Positions 63,570 to 64,000 of a stretch of DNA of 64,000 bases are shown here, piece by piece. Source of the DNA: an uncultured Myroides sp. (GTDB lineage: Bacteria; Bacteroidota; Bacteroidia; Flavobacteriales; Flavobacteriaceae); assembly GCA_913777665.1 (NCBI GenBank), contig CAJYTF010000034.1, positions 62,001-126,000 on the forward strand, given 5' to 3'. The notes under the pieces were generated by a model. That model was not told the origin of the DNA, ran no database searches, and was given only the letters and a program-made list of their open reading frames with translations. The position numbers and the translations under genes were made by a program. How positions within the stretch are numbered: position 1 is the stretch's first letter; each line of letters starts with the position of its first letter.

Positions 63570-64000
63570 ATGGAAGAAGCAATTATTATAGAAAAAAGCG
63601 TAATTATTGTCGCTGTTTTTGCAATTACCATGCTTTTTGCCATGTATTGTACCTTGGCAGAACGTAAAATTGCTGCTTGGATTCAAGACCGTAGAGGTCC
63701 AAACCGTGCGGGTCCAGGTGGAATGTTACAACCTTTGGCAGATGGTTTAAAACTTTTTGCGAAAGAAGAATTCATGCCAAACACACCAAATACGTTCTTA
63801 TTCGTATTTGGTCCGTTCATATCTATGACTATGGCATTAATGACGTCGGCGGTAATTCCGTGGGGCGATACTTTAGAAATTGGTGGCAGAAAAGTAATTT
63901 TACAAGCCGCTGATATCAACGTAGCAATGCTTTATGTTTTTGCAGTATTATCGGTAAGTGTGTACGGAATTATGATTGGTGGTTGGGCATCAAACAACAA
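63570..64000 (+). CDS. nuoH: NADH-quinone oxidoreductase subunit H (partial, cut by window end)
   Basis: The first 143 codons of the membrane subunit that forms the quinone channel. TLAERKIAAWIQDRRGPNRAG near 28, QPLADGLKLFAKEEFMPN near 54, and three hydrophobic segments are the expected NuoH N-terminus. The rest lies outside the window. Confidence 0.93.
   Translation, partial: MEEAIIIEKSVIIVAVFAITMLFAMYCTLAERKIAAWIQDRRGPNRAGPGGMLQPLADGLKLFAKEEFMPNTPNTFLFVFGPFISMTMALMTSAVIPWGDTLEIGGRKVILQAADINVAMLYVFAVLSVSVYGIMIGGWASNN

Overview
The window comes from a low-GC member of the Bacteroidota, most likely the family Flavobacteriaceae (Flavobacterium/Myroides-like). The evidence is the -7 promoter element TAnnTTTG in front of many genes, weak or absent Shine-Dalgarno sequences, a GLPGLI protein next to a TonB-receptor-like barrel, a TPR-AraC hybrid regulator, a short NuoG, and the protein sequences themselves. 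Species cannot be fixed from the sequence alone.

Layout. (1) 1-2.5 kb: tRNA-dihydrouridine synthase and a DEAD-type RNA helicase. (2) 2.5-15.2 kb: a haem supercluster. On the minus strand lie hemA, hemC, hemD, hemE, three small non-haem genes, hemF, a DUF4421-like outer-membrane protein, hemB and a lipoprotein cytochrome c. Divergently on the plus strand lie an AraC regulator, hemH, hemJ and a sensor kinase. Together they cover glutamyl-tRNA to haem except for glutamate-1-semialdehyde aminotransferase. (3) 15.2-17.2 kb: a Fic AMP-transferase gene with an identical palindromic repeat on each side, in an AT-rich island. (4) 17.2-39.3 kb: housekeeping and envelope genes: enoyl-CoA hydratase, MtgA, DedA, S9 and C1 peptidases, MscS, a small nuclease-containing cluster, fatty-acid desaturase, acyltransferase, bacilliredoxin, aspartase, ThiL and a large DUF2723 membrane protein. 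(5) 39.4-39.7 kb: two identical tRNA-Gln genes. (6) 40-43.2 kb: a SulP anion transporter with two beta-carbonic anhydrases. (7) 43.2-48.9 kb: riboflavin synthase, PdxA, and a DUF177-rpmF-fabH-accB-accC fatty-acid block. (8) 49-50.2 kb: an IS110-family element whose transposase has an internal deletion. (9) 50.2-56.9 kb: an accessory locus with a frameshifted TPR-AraC regulator, divergent from a lipoprotein, a small secreted protein, a GLPGLI protein and an outer-membrane barrel. (10) 57-64 kb: a cold-shock gene, then nuoA-B-C-D-E-(VOC)-F-G-H, running off the window end inside nuoH.

The most interesting items are the regulator/secreted-protein/barrel locus with its operator-like palindromes and A8 homopolymer frameshift; the fic cassette with duplicated palindromes; the triple 21-bp repeat translated in frame inside hemB; the IS110 element lying beside a REP-like repeat; and the VOC gene inside the Complex I operon.
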